From positions 1 through 45,435 of the forward strand of contig NZ_PIOB01000016.1 of the NCBI RefSeq assembly GCF_002909255.1: DNA of 45,435 nt, written 5' to 3'. This stretch comes from Arenibacter hampyeongensis (GTDB lineage Bacteria; Bacteroidota; Bacteroidia; Flavobacteriales; Flavobacteriaceae). The notes under the pieces are model-generated. The model was given only the letters and a program-made list of their open reading frames with translations, did no database searches and was not told the origin of the DNA. How positions within the stretch are numbered: position 1 is the stretch's first letter; every line of letters begins with the position of its first letter. The translations under genes were made by a program, and so were the position numbers. Positions 8,374 to 16,552 of this stretch are shown piece by piece.

Positions 8374-8416
8374 TAATTTTACAGTTTATTTTTCCGAGAA
8401 ATAAACTGTAAAATTA
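8374..8416. terminator. 18-bp perfect inverted repeat, likely bidirectional terminator
   Basis: The arms at 8374-8391 and 8399-8416 (TAATTTTACAGTTTATTT and its exact complement) are separated by a 7-nt loop TTCCGAG. The element lies between two convergent genes and includes the stop codon and last codons of the fucosidase gene. The stem is AT-rich, so it may end transcription from both sides or stabilise mRNA 3' ends. Confidence 0.6.
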
Positions 8417-10743
8417 TTAATAAACATCCTGTTGTCTTCACCTTCCAAAGTAAGTCGAAGTTTGGAGGTCTTGGTGACAGGGAAAGTTTGAATGCGCTTC
8501 CTACCTATACTTTGGCCTTCGGCAATAGTTTTCCATTGCCTGTCAACGTACGCTTCAACCTTATAGGTGTCGATATGTTGGCCATGCTGAATGTCTTCCT
8601 CCAGGACCAGTAGGTTCATTTTCAGTTTTTTGGGGAAATCAATGACAAGTTGGTTATTGGGTCGGTCAACTTTTGAGGATGTACTGCCCAAGGGTTTGGC
8701 AAAAGTGTTTTCTAAAGATTTGCCAAATTCGTTTAACCGTTCTACTTCCGCTTCAGGAATAAGGCCTGTAGTGTCCGGTGTCATGTTGACGAGCAGATTG
8801 GCGCCACGACCAATGGTTTCAAAATACACATTCTTTAGGAAAGGAATATCCCTCAGTGTTTTGTCCGAATCCGGCGTCCAAAACCAGGTACTTCTGGTGT
8901 GAAGGTTGGCCTCAGCGGGAATCCAGCCTGCATTTTGTGGGCCTACCCACATTTCGAGGCCTTCTCCTGGTCTTACAATATTTTCTAAGGGATATGCTGC
9001 CCATCCTTGTTCACTCCCAGACCATCTTACGTCCGGTTTTGTGCCTCCCATAATTACTGCATCAGGTTGTAAATGCCTTACCATGGAGTGGATGGCATCT
9101 CCATAGGCAGTTCCAAGTGGTTGCATGGTCTTAGGGTCCATTACATCCCATCCAAAGGGGTCGTAGGCTCCATCGAACCAAAGATATGATATCTCGCCAT
9201 AGTTGGTCAGTAGTTCCCTTAGTTGTTCCATAAAAACTGGGAAGTATTTATGGATATCCCCAACCATCTTTCTTTCGCCCTGTGGATCTGGTGTGCTGCT
9301 GCATCCAAAATGCTTATCACCCCCGGAGACATACAGTCCAATTTCAATATTATATTTGCGGCAAGCCTTCACAAATTCGCCTACCACATCCCCTTTGCCA
9401 TTTTTCCAAGGTGACCCTTTTATGGAGTAATCCGTAGTTTCGGTTGGCCAAAGGCAATAGCCATTGTGATGTTTTGCTGTTAAAACTATATGCTTGGCGC
9501 CAAAGGATTTGGCAGTTTTCACCCATTGCTCTGCATCCAATTGGGTAGGATTGAAAACATTGGCAGCTGGAACGGACATAAAATCGGAAGCAATATAGGC
9601 CGCTGGGCCATAGTGGATAAATGCCCCTAATTGTCTTTCCTGAAAGGCAAGTTGTTGGGGCGAAGGTTTTTTGCTGCCCTTCAATTCGTGGGTGGTTCCC
9701 ATAGTAGTTAGTTCCTGAGGAGCGGTAAGTACAGGTGTCCAATTGCCTTTGTGCTCTGGTGGTGCCACTAAGTTCCTTTCATTATCCTCGAAAAAATGTT
9801 CGAACAGTTGCTTAGGGGTTCCTTCATAAGTAGCCCATTGCAGGTCTCCCGCAGTGGTCTGGTCACTCCCGGTAAAATAAAGAATGGTCTTTCCATTAAA
9901 ATAACAGAGTTCAACGTCGGAGGCGTTACTTTCACTAACCGTGGGTTTAATTAACGGAATATTTTTATGGGTTGGGTCAAAAGTAATAAAAGGTCTATTT
10001 TCTTTGACATCTTCCCAGCTAACCAAATCCTTTGAGCGTGTAATTCTGGTTTCGTAACCACCTTTGATTGATTCTAAATATAGCGTATAGTACCAATCGC
10101 CTTCATAATATAGGGCAGGGCCACCTACGTACTTTTCGCTTCCATAAACCGCATTGGGAATTTCTTTCCAGTTGATAAGGTCTGTTGATTCCAAATATCG
10201 GAATGTAAATGGTTTCCACTTTGGGTCATTGGTCTCGTAAAGTAAAATAAACTTATCCTTTCCCCTGCAGACCGCGGTGTTGAAAAAGAATTCTTGCCCT
10301 GAAGCCCTTAATACAATTCGGGGATTTGACCAATTTTTCAAATCTTTTGAACTGGTCATGGTTATCTCTGTCATCTGGCGCCAAGGTTTTTCAGTACCGT
10401 AATTCCCGGCAAAAACATAAACGGTGCCCTTCCATGTCAATACTGTTCCAAAACCATGATTTTTTAAGGGAACAGAAATTAGTTTACCCGATTCGAGGTC
10501 CCTTATTCGAATTTCATCCTTCTGAAAGTAATCACCTGGCTTGGCTCCAGGAACATCCCAAAATTGTTGGTTGTTCTCCAGAAGGTATAATTTATCGTTG
10601 AAAACAAAGGGAGAGGTCTCAACCAATGGTGACCCCAACCGCCCCTGTTTTTTTATTGGATTCTCAAAAGGTGTTTGTGCAAGAAGGTTACAACCTATTA
10701 AACAGGCTATTAAAATGTTGGATAGTTTTGTGAAATTTATCAT
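8386..10743 (-). CDS. Two-domain secreted glycosidase: GH43-like propeller + GH29 alpha-L-fucosidase
   Basis: A 785-residue protein with a Sec signal peptide (MINFTKLSNILIACLIGCNLLAQ). Residues about 35-325 form a five-bladed-propeller-like region typical of GH43/GH32-type proteins, with SSKDLKNWS, ESTDLINWK and SKDLVSWED blade motifs (S-x-D-L-x-x-W). Residues about 362-680 are a GH29 alpha-L-fucosidase barrel: LGAFIHYG, HIVLTAKHHNGYCLW (418-432) and the nucleophile D524 in LWFDGA. The C-terminal 110 residues look like the beta-sandwich that follows GH29 barrels. GH29 enzymes remove terminal alpha-L-fucose with retention. The propeller could be a second catalytic domain or a substrate-binding module; I did not verify its catalytic triad. 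The protein is longer than a normal fucosidase (about 450-600 residues). It converges on the Asp-box genes, suggesting a fucose-containing glycan as target. Confidence 0.9.
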   Translation of the reverse strand: MINFTKLSNILIACLIGCNLLAQTPFENPIKKQGRLGSPLVETSPFVFNDKLYLLENNQQFWDVPGAKPGDYFQKDEIRIRDLESGKLISVPLKNHGFGTVLTWKGTVYVFAGNYGTEKPWRQMTEITMTSSKDLKNWSNPRIVLRASGQEFFFNTAVCRGKDKFILLYETNDPKWKPFTFRYLESTDLINWKEIPNAVYGSEKYVGGPALYYEGDWYYTLYLESIKGGYETRITRSKDLVSWEDVKENRPFITFDPTHKNIPLIKPTVSESNASDVELCYFNGKTILYFTGSDQTTAGDLQWATYEGTPKQLFEHFFEDNERNLVAPPEHKGNWTPVLTAPQELTTMGTTHELKGSKKPSPQQLAFQERQLGAFIHYGPAAYIASDFMSVPAANVFNPTQLDAEQWVKTAKSFGAKHIVLTAKHHNGYCLWPTETTDYSIKGSPWKNGKGDVVGEFVKACRKYNIEIGLYVSGGDKHFGCSSTPDPQGERKMVGDIHKYFPVFMEQLRELLTNYGEISYLWFDGAYDPFGWDVMDPKTMQPLGTAYGDAIHSMVRHLQPDAVIMGGTKPDVRWSGSEQGWAAYPLENIVRPGEGLEMWVGPQNAGWIPAEANLHTRSTWFWTPDSDKTLRDIPFLKNVYFETIGRGANLLVNMTPDTTGLIPEAEVERLNEFGKSLENTFAKPLGSTSSKVDRPNNQLVIDFPKKLKMNLLVLEEDIQHGQHIDTYKVEAYVDRQWKTIAEGQSIGRKRIQTFPVTKTSKLRLTLEGEDNRMFINNFTVYFSEK

Positions 10744-11117
10744 GTGACACTTATCTTGTATGTAAGTCTAAAAATATTGTGAATCTTTATGAATAACCAC
10801 TTGATTTTACTCAATGTATGATGGTAATTTAGCAAATTATCAATAATTAGGTCGAAATAGGGGGTTGTCAGTCAAGTTGGCTCGATTGGATTTGATTGGA
10901 CCTGCAAATTGGGATTGATTTTATCTTAGCAATATAGCTCAGTTTGCAATTAAGTATTTAGGAATGTTTTTTTTTATTGAAAAGGGTATGTTCCACGGTA
11001 AGTTTTCAAATTGAAATGCAATGGAATGGTTTTTAGCGTTTATGATTTTTGAAGGATTTATGGAATATTTAATGTGGTAGATTTAGATGTCTTTTTTAGA
11101 ATAAATAACTAAGATTA

Positions 11118-11146
11118 TTGTAGAATCTAAAAATTATGTATATTTG
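11118..11146 (+). promoter_or_regulatory. Bacteroidota-type promoter of rimP-nusA-infB
   Basis: A -33 TTG at 11118-11120 and a -7 TATATTTG at 11139-11146 (consensus TAnnTTTG) are 18 bp apart, close to the usual 19. Transcription would start near 11152, giving a leader of about 155 nt before rimP. Confidence 0.6.
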
Positions 11147-11172
11147 CGGTGCTGAAAGAATATAAGGTATTC

Positions 11173-11292
11173 ATGAGGGGACAATTTGTCCCCTCTTTTA
11201 TTACTATACTTTCATTTAAATGGTACGGTAAAAGAACAGCTTTAAGTTATATTCTGAAGCATTTAGATTTCAGATTTAAAGCAGGTGTTTAA
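11173..11292 (+). CDS. Possible 39-codon leader ORF before rimP
   Basis: An open frame begins with ATG at 11173, about 20 nt after the predicted transcript start, runs through the hairpin at 11175-11195 and ends with TAA at 11290-11292, 14 bp before rimP. It could be a leader peptide, but the length is within what chance gives, and I recognise no family. Listed mainly because of its position. Confidence 0.2.
   Translation: MRGQFVPSFITILSFKWYGKRTALSYILKHLDFRFKAGV
11175..11202 (+). terminator. Terminator-like hairpin in the rimP leader (possible attenuator)
   Basis: GAGGGGACA (11175-11183) and TGTCCCCTC (11187-11195) form a perfect 9-bp GC-rich stem with a 3-nt loop, followed by TTTTATT. It lies after the promoter and before rimP, so it would stop transcription about 50 nt into the mRNA unless bypassed. 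In E. coli the equivalent operon is autoregulated by NusA through leader terminators; a similar role here is inferred. Confidence 0.6.
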
Positions 11293-11306
11293 TAAAACCG
11301 AAGTAT

Positions 11307-11771
11307 ATGTTGAAGGAAAAAGTTACTGCACTTTTAGAAGAAGCGTTAAAAGAGGATCAATCACTTTTTTTATTGGATTATTCCATTACCGCGGATAATA
11401 AGATAAGGATAACCCTAGATGGTGATCATGGTGTTACTTTGCAGGACTGTATGAACGTAAGTCGTGCCATAGAGCACAATTTGGACAGGGAAGAAGAAGA
11501 TTTTTCTTTGGAAGTGGCTTCTGCCGGAGCGGCCTCGCCAATTAAATTACCTAGGCAGTACGCAAAGAATATAGGAAGAAAGCTTGAAGTTAAAACCCAG
11601 CAGGATATGGAATTCGAGGGCAAGTTAACAGAGGCATCAGAGGATAGTATAACCTTGGAATGGAAAGATAGGGAACCCAAACCCATAGGAAAAGGGAAAA
11701 TTACAGTTCAGAAAAAGCAGAAAATCGCTCTTTCTGATATTAAAGAAGCTAAAGTTGTATTAAAATTTTAA
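11307..11771 (+). CDS. rimP: Ribosome maturation factor RimP
   Basis: A 154-residue cytoplasmic protein that assists maturation of the 30S subunit. The first domain has the typical DYSITADNKIRITLDGDHGVTLQDCMNVSRAIEHNLDREEEDFSLEVASAG pattern (shown here by its ends: LDGDHG at about 35-40 and SLEVASAG at 68-75), followed by PIKLPRQYAKNIGR and a small SH3-like second domain. Length is normal for the family. It is the first gene of rimP-nusA-infB, 13 bp before nusA, the order conserved across bacteria, and is preceded by a promoter and possible attenuator. Confidence 0.94.
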   Translation: MLKEKVTALLEEALKEDQSLFLLDYSITADNKIRITLDGDHGVTLQDCMNVSRAIEHNLDREEEDFSLEVASAGAASPIKLPRQYAKNIGRKLEVKTQQDMEFEGKLTEASEDSITLEWKDREPKPIGKGKITVQKKQKIALSDIKEAKVVLKF

Positions 11772-11784
11772 TTGTAGTTCAAAA

Positions 11785-13017
11785 ATGGAAAATATTGCGC
11801 TAATCGAATCTTTCTCAGAATTTAAAGATGATAAATTCATAGATAGGGTAACGCTAATGGCGATTTTGGAGGATGTTTTTAGGAATGCGTTAAAGAAGAA
11901 GTTTGGTTCCGATGACAATTTCGATATCATTATAAACCCTGACAAAGGGGATTTGGAGATTTGGAGAAATAGGGTCGTAGTGGAAGATGGGGAAGTGGAA
12001 GATCCGAACGAAGAGATATCGCTTTCGGCAGCTAGAAAAATAGAACCCGATTTTGAAGTTGGGGAAGATGTATCCGAGGAAGTAAAATTGATCGATCTTG
12101 GAAGAAGGGCAATTTTGGCCTTAAGGCAAAATCTTATCTCCAAGATTCACGAGCACGATAATACTACAATTTATAAGCAGTTTAAGGATCTTGAAGGTGA
12201 GATTTATACTGCAGAGGTTCATCATATTAGGCACAAGGCCATTATTCTTTTGGATGACGAAGGAAATGAGATTATTTTGCCAAAAGACAAGCAGATTCCG
12301 TCCGATTTCTTTAGAAAGGGAGATAACGTTCGCGGAATTATAGAAAGTGTTGAGCTCAAGGGCAACAAGCCTACCATAATCATGTCCAGAAGTTCTCCTT
12401 TGTTTTTGGAGCAACTTTTCTTTCAGGAAATTCCTGAGGTTTTTGATGGTTTGATTACCATAAAAAAGGCTGTTAGGATTCCAGGAGAAAAAGCCAAGGT
12501 GGCGGTAGATTCCTATGATGATCGTATTGATCCGGTAGGTGCATGTGTAGGTATGAAAGGGTCTAGAATCCATGGAATTGTTCGTGAATTGGGCAATGAG
12601 AATATCGATGTTATAAACTGGACCAGTAATCCACAGTTGTTGGTTACAAGGGCGTTGAGCCCAGCAAGGGTTTCTTCGGTGAAATTGAACGATGAGAAAA
12701 TGACTGCTCAGGTTTATCTAAGGCCAGAGGAGGTTTCCAAGGCAATAGGTAGGGGAGGTCATAATATTAGATTGGCAGGACAATTAACCGGTTATGAGAT
12801 CGATGTTTTCCGTGAAGGTGTTGAGGAAGATGTAGAGTTAACAGAATTCTCGGATGAAATTGAAGCTTGGATCATTGAAGAATTTAAGAAAATCGGTATG
12901 GATACGGCCAGAAGTGTTTTGGAACAGGATGTGGCAGATTTGGTAAAAAGAACCGATTTGGAAGAGGAAACAATTTTGGAAGTTGTGCGAATTCTTAAGG
13001 AAGAATTAGAAGATTAA
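11785..13017 (+). CDS. nusA: Transcription termination/antitermination factor NusA
   Basis: A 410-residue protein that binds RNA polymerase and nascent RNA. The N-terminal polymerase-binding domain covers about 1-125, an S1 domain about 130-200 (EGEIYTAEVHHI, KGDNVRGIIESVEL), then two KH domains, with the typical DPVGACVGMKGSRI (about 250-263) and the second-KH signature KAIGRGGHNIRLAGQLTGYEIDV at about 315-337 (key residues GRGGxNxRLA). The C-terminal acidic repeats of E. coli NusA are replaced by a short tail, as is usual in this phylum. It lies between rimP and infB, probably cotranscribed, and could regulate its own operon at the leader hairpin. Confidence 0.96.
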   Translation: MENIALIESFSEFKDDKFIDRVTLMAILEDVFRNALKKKFGSDDNFDIIINPDKGDLEIWRNRVVVEDGEVEDPNEEISLSAARKIEPDFEVGEDVSEEVKLIDLGRRAILALRQNLISKIHEHDNTTIYKQFKDLEGEIYTAEVHHIRHKAIILLDDEGNEIILPKDKQIPSDFFRKGDNVRGIIESVELKGNKPTIIMSRSSPLFLEQLFFQEIPEVFDGLITIKKAVRIPGEKAKVAVDSYDDRIDPVGACVGMKGSRIHGIVRELGNENIDVINWTSNPQLLVTRALSPARVSSVKLNDEKMTAQVYLRPEEVSKAIGRGGHNIRLAGQLTGYEIDVFREGVEEDVELTEFSDEIEAWIIEEFKKIGMDTARSVLEQDVADLVKRTDLEEETILEVVRILKEELED

Positions 13018-13060
13018 ACTATATATTAGCAGTAAATTACAAGAATAGGAATTTTTTTTT

Positions 13061-15904
13061 ATGGCGGATAATGCAACGATAAGGCTTAATAAAGTCCTAA
13101 GAGAACTTAATATTTCATTGGACCGTGCGGTAGACTATCTCGGGTCCAAAGGGCATGATATAGATGCACGGCCTACCACTAAAATATCCAATGAGGTATA
13201 TCAAGTTCTATTGGATGAGTTCCAGACGGACATGAGCAAGAAAGTTGCCTCCAAAGAGGTGGGTGAGGAAAAGAGGAAGGAAAAGGAAGCTATACGATTA
13301 CAATTGGAGCAAGAGCAGGAGGAGAAAAAGCTTGCAAGGGAAAAGAGGGCCGAGAGAGATAATGTTATCAAAGGCCGAGTAGAACTTGCAGGACCAAAGA
13401 CTGTTGGTAAAATAGATTTGGATGCTGGTAAGAAAACCGCTCCCGCTGCACCAGTTAAAAAAGAAGTGGTTGTTCCGGAAAAGGAACCAGTAAAGGTTCC
13501 GGAAAAAGTAGAGGAAAAAATACCTGAAGTCGTATCCAAGGAATCCAAAGAAACCAAGGAAACCAAGGAAGAGGTTAAGGCAGAGGTTCCTGAAAAAGTG
13601 GATGTTCCCAAAGTTAAGGAAGAAGCCACTCCAAAGGTGGAAGTTGAGAAACCTGAAGAAATTAAGGTGGTCAAGGAAGTTAAGGAGGATAAAAAGGATG
13701 AGGCTTCCGAAGCAGAGGATTCTGCAGCAGAGAATGAGGTTTTAACCACTAAATATCAAAAGCTTAGTGGGCCTAAGATTATGGGAGATAAAATTGATCT
13801 TACCAAATTCGAAAAGCCCAAAAAGAAAAAAGAAGCTCCTAAGGCAGGAGATGCTGCCGATAGGAAAAAGAGAAGAAAAAGAATAGTTAGTAAGCCTGGT
13901 GATAACACTGCCAGTAGGCCACCTGCGGCCAAGGGAAGGGGTCCTGTGGTGAGGAGAGCTCCCGGACAACGTTTTGTGTCCAATGCCAAGGTGGAGCCTA
14001 CCGAGGAAGACGTACAAAAACAGGTTAGGGAAACCTTGGAAAAACTTCAAGGGAAATCCAAAAAAGGAAAAGGCGCCAAGTATAGAAGGGACAAGAGAGA
14101 TCAACACCGTCAGCAAACGGAGAAGGACCTTGAGCAACAGGAACTGGAAAGTAAAATATTGAAGGTTACAGAATTTGTTACTGCCAGTGAAGTGGCAACA
14201 ATGATGGATGTGCCTACTACCAAAATTATTTCGGCATGTATGGCACTGGGTATCATGGTAACCATGAACCAGCGATTGGATGCTGAAACGTTGTCCATAG
14301 TGGCCGATGAATTTGGATATGAAGTGGAATTTGTAACTGCGGACCTGGAGGAAAGTATTGTGGAGGATGAAGATGCTCCGGAAGATTTGCAACCAAGAGC
14401 TCCTATTGTAACAGTTATGGGACATGTGGATCACGGTAAAACTTCATTATTGGATTATATCAGAAAGGAAAATGTTATTGCTGGTGAAAGTGGAGGTATT
14501 ACGCAGCATATAGGTGCTTATGGGGTTACTCTTGAGAATGGACAAATGATCTCATTTTTGGATACGCCAGGTCACGAGGCCTTTACGGCCATGCGTGCCC
14601 GTGGTGCCCAGGTAACGGATATAGCAATTATTGTGGTAGCGGCAGATGATGATATTATGCCTCAGACCAAGGAAGCCATTAGTCATGCGCAAGCGGCAGG
14701 GGTTCCAATAATTTTTGCAATCAACAAAATAGATAAGCCTACGGCCAATCCGGAGAAAATTAAGGACGGTCTAGCACAAATGAACTTATTGGTCGAAGAT
14801 TGGGGAGGAAAAATTCAATCACACGATATTTCGGCAAAGACTGGGCTTGGAGTTAAGGAGTTGTTGGAAAAAGTGCTTTTGGAAGCTGAACTTCTAGAAT
14901 TGAAGGCCAATCCTAATAAGCTGGCATCAGGTACCGTAGTGGAGGCCTTTTTGGATAAGGGTAGGGGATATGTATCAACTATACTTGTTCAGGCAGGTAC
15001 TTTGAAAATAGGCGATTATGTGTTGGCAGGAACTTGCAGTGGTAAAGTTAAGGCCATGCAGGATGAGCGTGGACATATTATAAAAGAGGTAGGTCCGTCT
15101 AGGCCTATATCCATATTAGGTTTGGATGGTGCTCCACAAGCGGGTGATAAATTTAATGTTCTTGAAGATGAACGTGAGGCCAAGCAGATTGCTACCAAAC
15201 GTTCCCAATTATTAAGGGAACAGTCGGTTAGGACTCAACGTCATATTACCTTGGACGAGATTGGAAGACGTATCGCACTGGGAGACTTTAAGGAATTGAA
15301 CATTATCCTTAAAGGGGATGTGGATGGTTCTGTGGAGGCTTTGACGGATTCGTTCCAGAAGTTGTCTACAGATGAGATTCAGGTTAATATTATCCATAAA
15401 GCGGTAGGACCAATTACAGAATCTGACGTGTTGTTGGCTTCTGCCTCCGATGCGGTAATTATAGGGTTTAACGTAAGGCCAATGGGCAATGCCAGACAGG
15501 TGGCTGAAAAAGAGGAAATAGATATTAGAATGTATTCTATTATTTATGACGCTATCAACGATCTTAAGGATGCAATGGAAGGTATGTTGTCTCCAGAAAT
15601 GAAAGAGGAGATTACAGGTACCGCTGAAATTCGTGAAACGTTTAAAATATCCAAAATTGGTACCATTGCAGGTTGTATGGTAACAACTGGTAAGATCTTT
15701 AGAAATTCCAATATTAGATTAATTAGGGATGGTGTTGTTATTTACACTGGAGAGTTCTCTTCCCTTAAGAGGTTTAAGGATGATGTTAAAGAAGTTGCCA
15801 AAGGATATGATTGTGGTTTGCAAATTAAAAATTACAATGACATACAGGAATTGGATGTCATAGAAGCATTCCAGGAAGTGGCTGTTAAAAAGAAATTGAA
15901 ATAG
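13061..15904 (+). CDS. infB: Translation initiation factor IF-2
   Basis: A 947-residue GTPase that places initiator tRNA on the 30S subunit and drives subunit joining. It has a helical N-terminal subdomain (RLNKVLRELNISLDRAVDYL), then a long Lys/Glu-rich, low-complexity linker (about 65-330) with short repeats such as KETKETKEE. The G domain carries G1 GHVDHGKT (about 454-461), G3 DTPGHEAF, G4 NKID and the MRARGAQVTD switch region, followed by domains II, III and IV ending VAVKKKLK. Length is typical for the long form in Bacteroidota. It is the third gene of the operon; a bidirectional terminator follows 38 bp after the stop. Confidence 0.97.
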   Translation: MADNATIRLNKVLRELNISLDRAVDYLGSKGHDIDARPTTKISNEVYQVLLDEFQTDMSKKVASKEVGEEKRKEKEAIRLQLEQEQEEKKLAREKRAERDNVIKGRVELAGPKTVGKIDLDAGKKTAPAAPVKKEVVVPEKEPVKVPEKVEEKIPEVVSKESKETKETKEEVKAEVPEKVDVPKVKEEATPKVEVEKPEEIKVVKEVKEDKKDEASEAEDSAAENEVLTTKYQKLSGPKIMGDKIDLTKFEKPKKKKEAPKAGDAADRKKRRKRIVSKPGDNTASRPPAAKGRGPVVRRAPGQRFVSNAKVEPTEEDVQKQVRETLEKLQGKSKKGKGAKYRRDKRDQHRQQTEKDLEQQELESKILKVTEFVTASEVATMMDVPTTKIISACMALGIMVTMNQRLDAETLSIVADEFGYEVEFVTADLEESIVEDEDAPEDLQPRAPIVTVMGHVDHGKTSLLDYIRKENVIAGESGGITQHIGAYGVTLENGQMISFLDTPGHEAFTAMRARGAQVTDIAIIVVAADDDIMPQTKEAISHAQAAGVPIIFAINKIDKPTANPEKIKDGLAQMNLLVEDWGGKIQSHDISAKTGLGVKELLEKVLLEAELLELKANPNKLASGTVVEAFLDKGRGYVSTILVQAGTLKIGDYVLAGTCSGKVKAMQDERGHIIKEVGPSRPISILGLDGAPQAGDKFNVLEDEREAKQIATKRSQLLREQSVRTQRHITLDEIGRRIALGDFKELNIILKGDVDGSVEALTDSFQKLSTDEIQVNIIHKAVGPITESDVLLASASDAVIIGFNVRPMGNARQVAEKEEIDIRMYSIIYDAINDLKDAMEGMLSPEMKEEITGTAEIRETFKISKIGTIAGCMVTTGKIFRNSNIRLIRDGVVIYTGEFSSLKRFKDDVKEVAKGYDCGLQIKNYNDIQELDVIEAFQEVAVKKKLK

Positions 15905-15941
15905 TCAGGGATATAATAGTAAAGAAGTAATTCATAAAAAG

Positions 15942-15968
15942 AAAAAACGACCTAATTGGTCGTTTTTT
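15942..15968. terminator. Bidirectional terminator between infB and the SPOR gene
   Basis: AAAAAACGACC (15942-15952) pairs perfectly with GGTCGTTTTTT (15958-15968) around the loop TAATT. A-tract and T-tract on either side suit both strands. The last codons and stop of the SPOR gene are within the hairpin. Confidence 0.8.
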
Positions 15969-16323
15969 CTGGTTTTAGGAGCATTGCACTCGGATACTTT
16001 TGCCTTACCTCTATAAGTTTGCGTTCCCCTTCGAACTGGGTCTTAAATCTACCTATCCTTACTCTGTAGCTGGGAGATTCAAAATCGATCTTGGTTGGCC
16101 AATCGGGAAAATCCTTATCTACATTTGCCTTTAAGGTTTCAGCCTCTTGAAAGGAGCCAAACCCTACTTGGATTCTGTAGTGGCTACTACTTTCATTTAC
16201 GGATTTATAAATCCCCAGTAAGTCGGTAATTTTTTGATCTTGTTGAATGTTGATATTGCCTTGTTGTGCATTTGAATAAAAAGCGGAACAAGCTAAAATG
16301 AGGGTAAAAGAAATGGTTTTCAT
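15952..16323 (-). CDS. Small secreted SPOR-domain protein
   Basis: A 123-residue protein with a Sec signal peptide (MKTISFTLILACSAFYSNAQ) and one SPOR domain covering about residues 48-118 (HYRIQVGFGSF ... YRVRIGRFKT ... KYPSAMLLK). SPOR domains bind denuded peptidoglycan at division sites; here the protein would be periplasmic and otherwise without a catalytic part. It stands alone, converging on infB and divergent from the respiratory operon. The function beyond peptidoglycan binding is unknown. Confidence 0.88.
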   Translation of the reverse strand: MKTISFTLILACSAFYSNAQQGNINIQQDQKITDLLGIYKSVNESSSHYRIQVGFGSFQEAETLKANVDKDFPDWPTKIDFESPSYRVRIGRFKTQFEGERKLIEVRQKYPSAMLLKPEKTTN

Positions 16324-16461
16324 AGGGTATATATGTTATGAAATTTAGACAATACAAATGTAAATTATTAAGAATCAATCAAAAGATTTTATTTTTATTT
16401 AGAATTGGTATAAATTATAAATTATCAATACCTTAACATTTCCCAAATAAAGTCTAATGCG

Positions 16462-16469
16462 TATTTTTG
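16462..16469 (+). promoter_or_regulatory. Probable -7 element of the act-cta operon promoter
   Basis: TATTTTTG matches TAnnTTTG. I do not find a clear TTG at the -33 position. It would leave a leader of about 75 nt before actA. Confidence 0.4.
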
Positions 16470-16552
16470 CCATCAATTTGAGCATGGTCAGTCAAATTAT
16501 TATATTGAATAAGTAAATATCATGCCAAACTTTCGATAGAAATATTTTTAAT

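Larger units (their letters stand above)
10744..11306. other. Intergenic region (563 bp) between the fucosidase and rimP
   Basis: No gene is supported from 10744 to about 11110, an AT-rich stretch that should carry the fucosidase promoter on the minus strand (I see only an imperfect -7 match). From 11118 it holds the rimP promoter, a terminator-like hairpin and a short open frame, listed separately. Confidence 0.6.

Noticed and set aside
4172..10743. A sialic acid catabolic cluster (nan-like: sialidases plus N-acetylneuraminate lyase)
   Set aside because: The Asp-box proteins lack the FRIP motif, no NanE/NanK/transporter genes are present, and the aldolase substrate cannot be fixed from sequence. 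The gene proximity alone does not support it.
13201..14434. Two long minus-strand frames (182 and 230 codons) opposite infB
   Set aside because: They are antisense to the low-complexity Lys/Glu-rich linker and G domain of IF-2; Ser/Thr-rich translation is an artefact of that composition.
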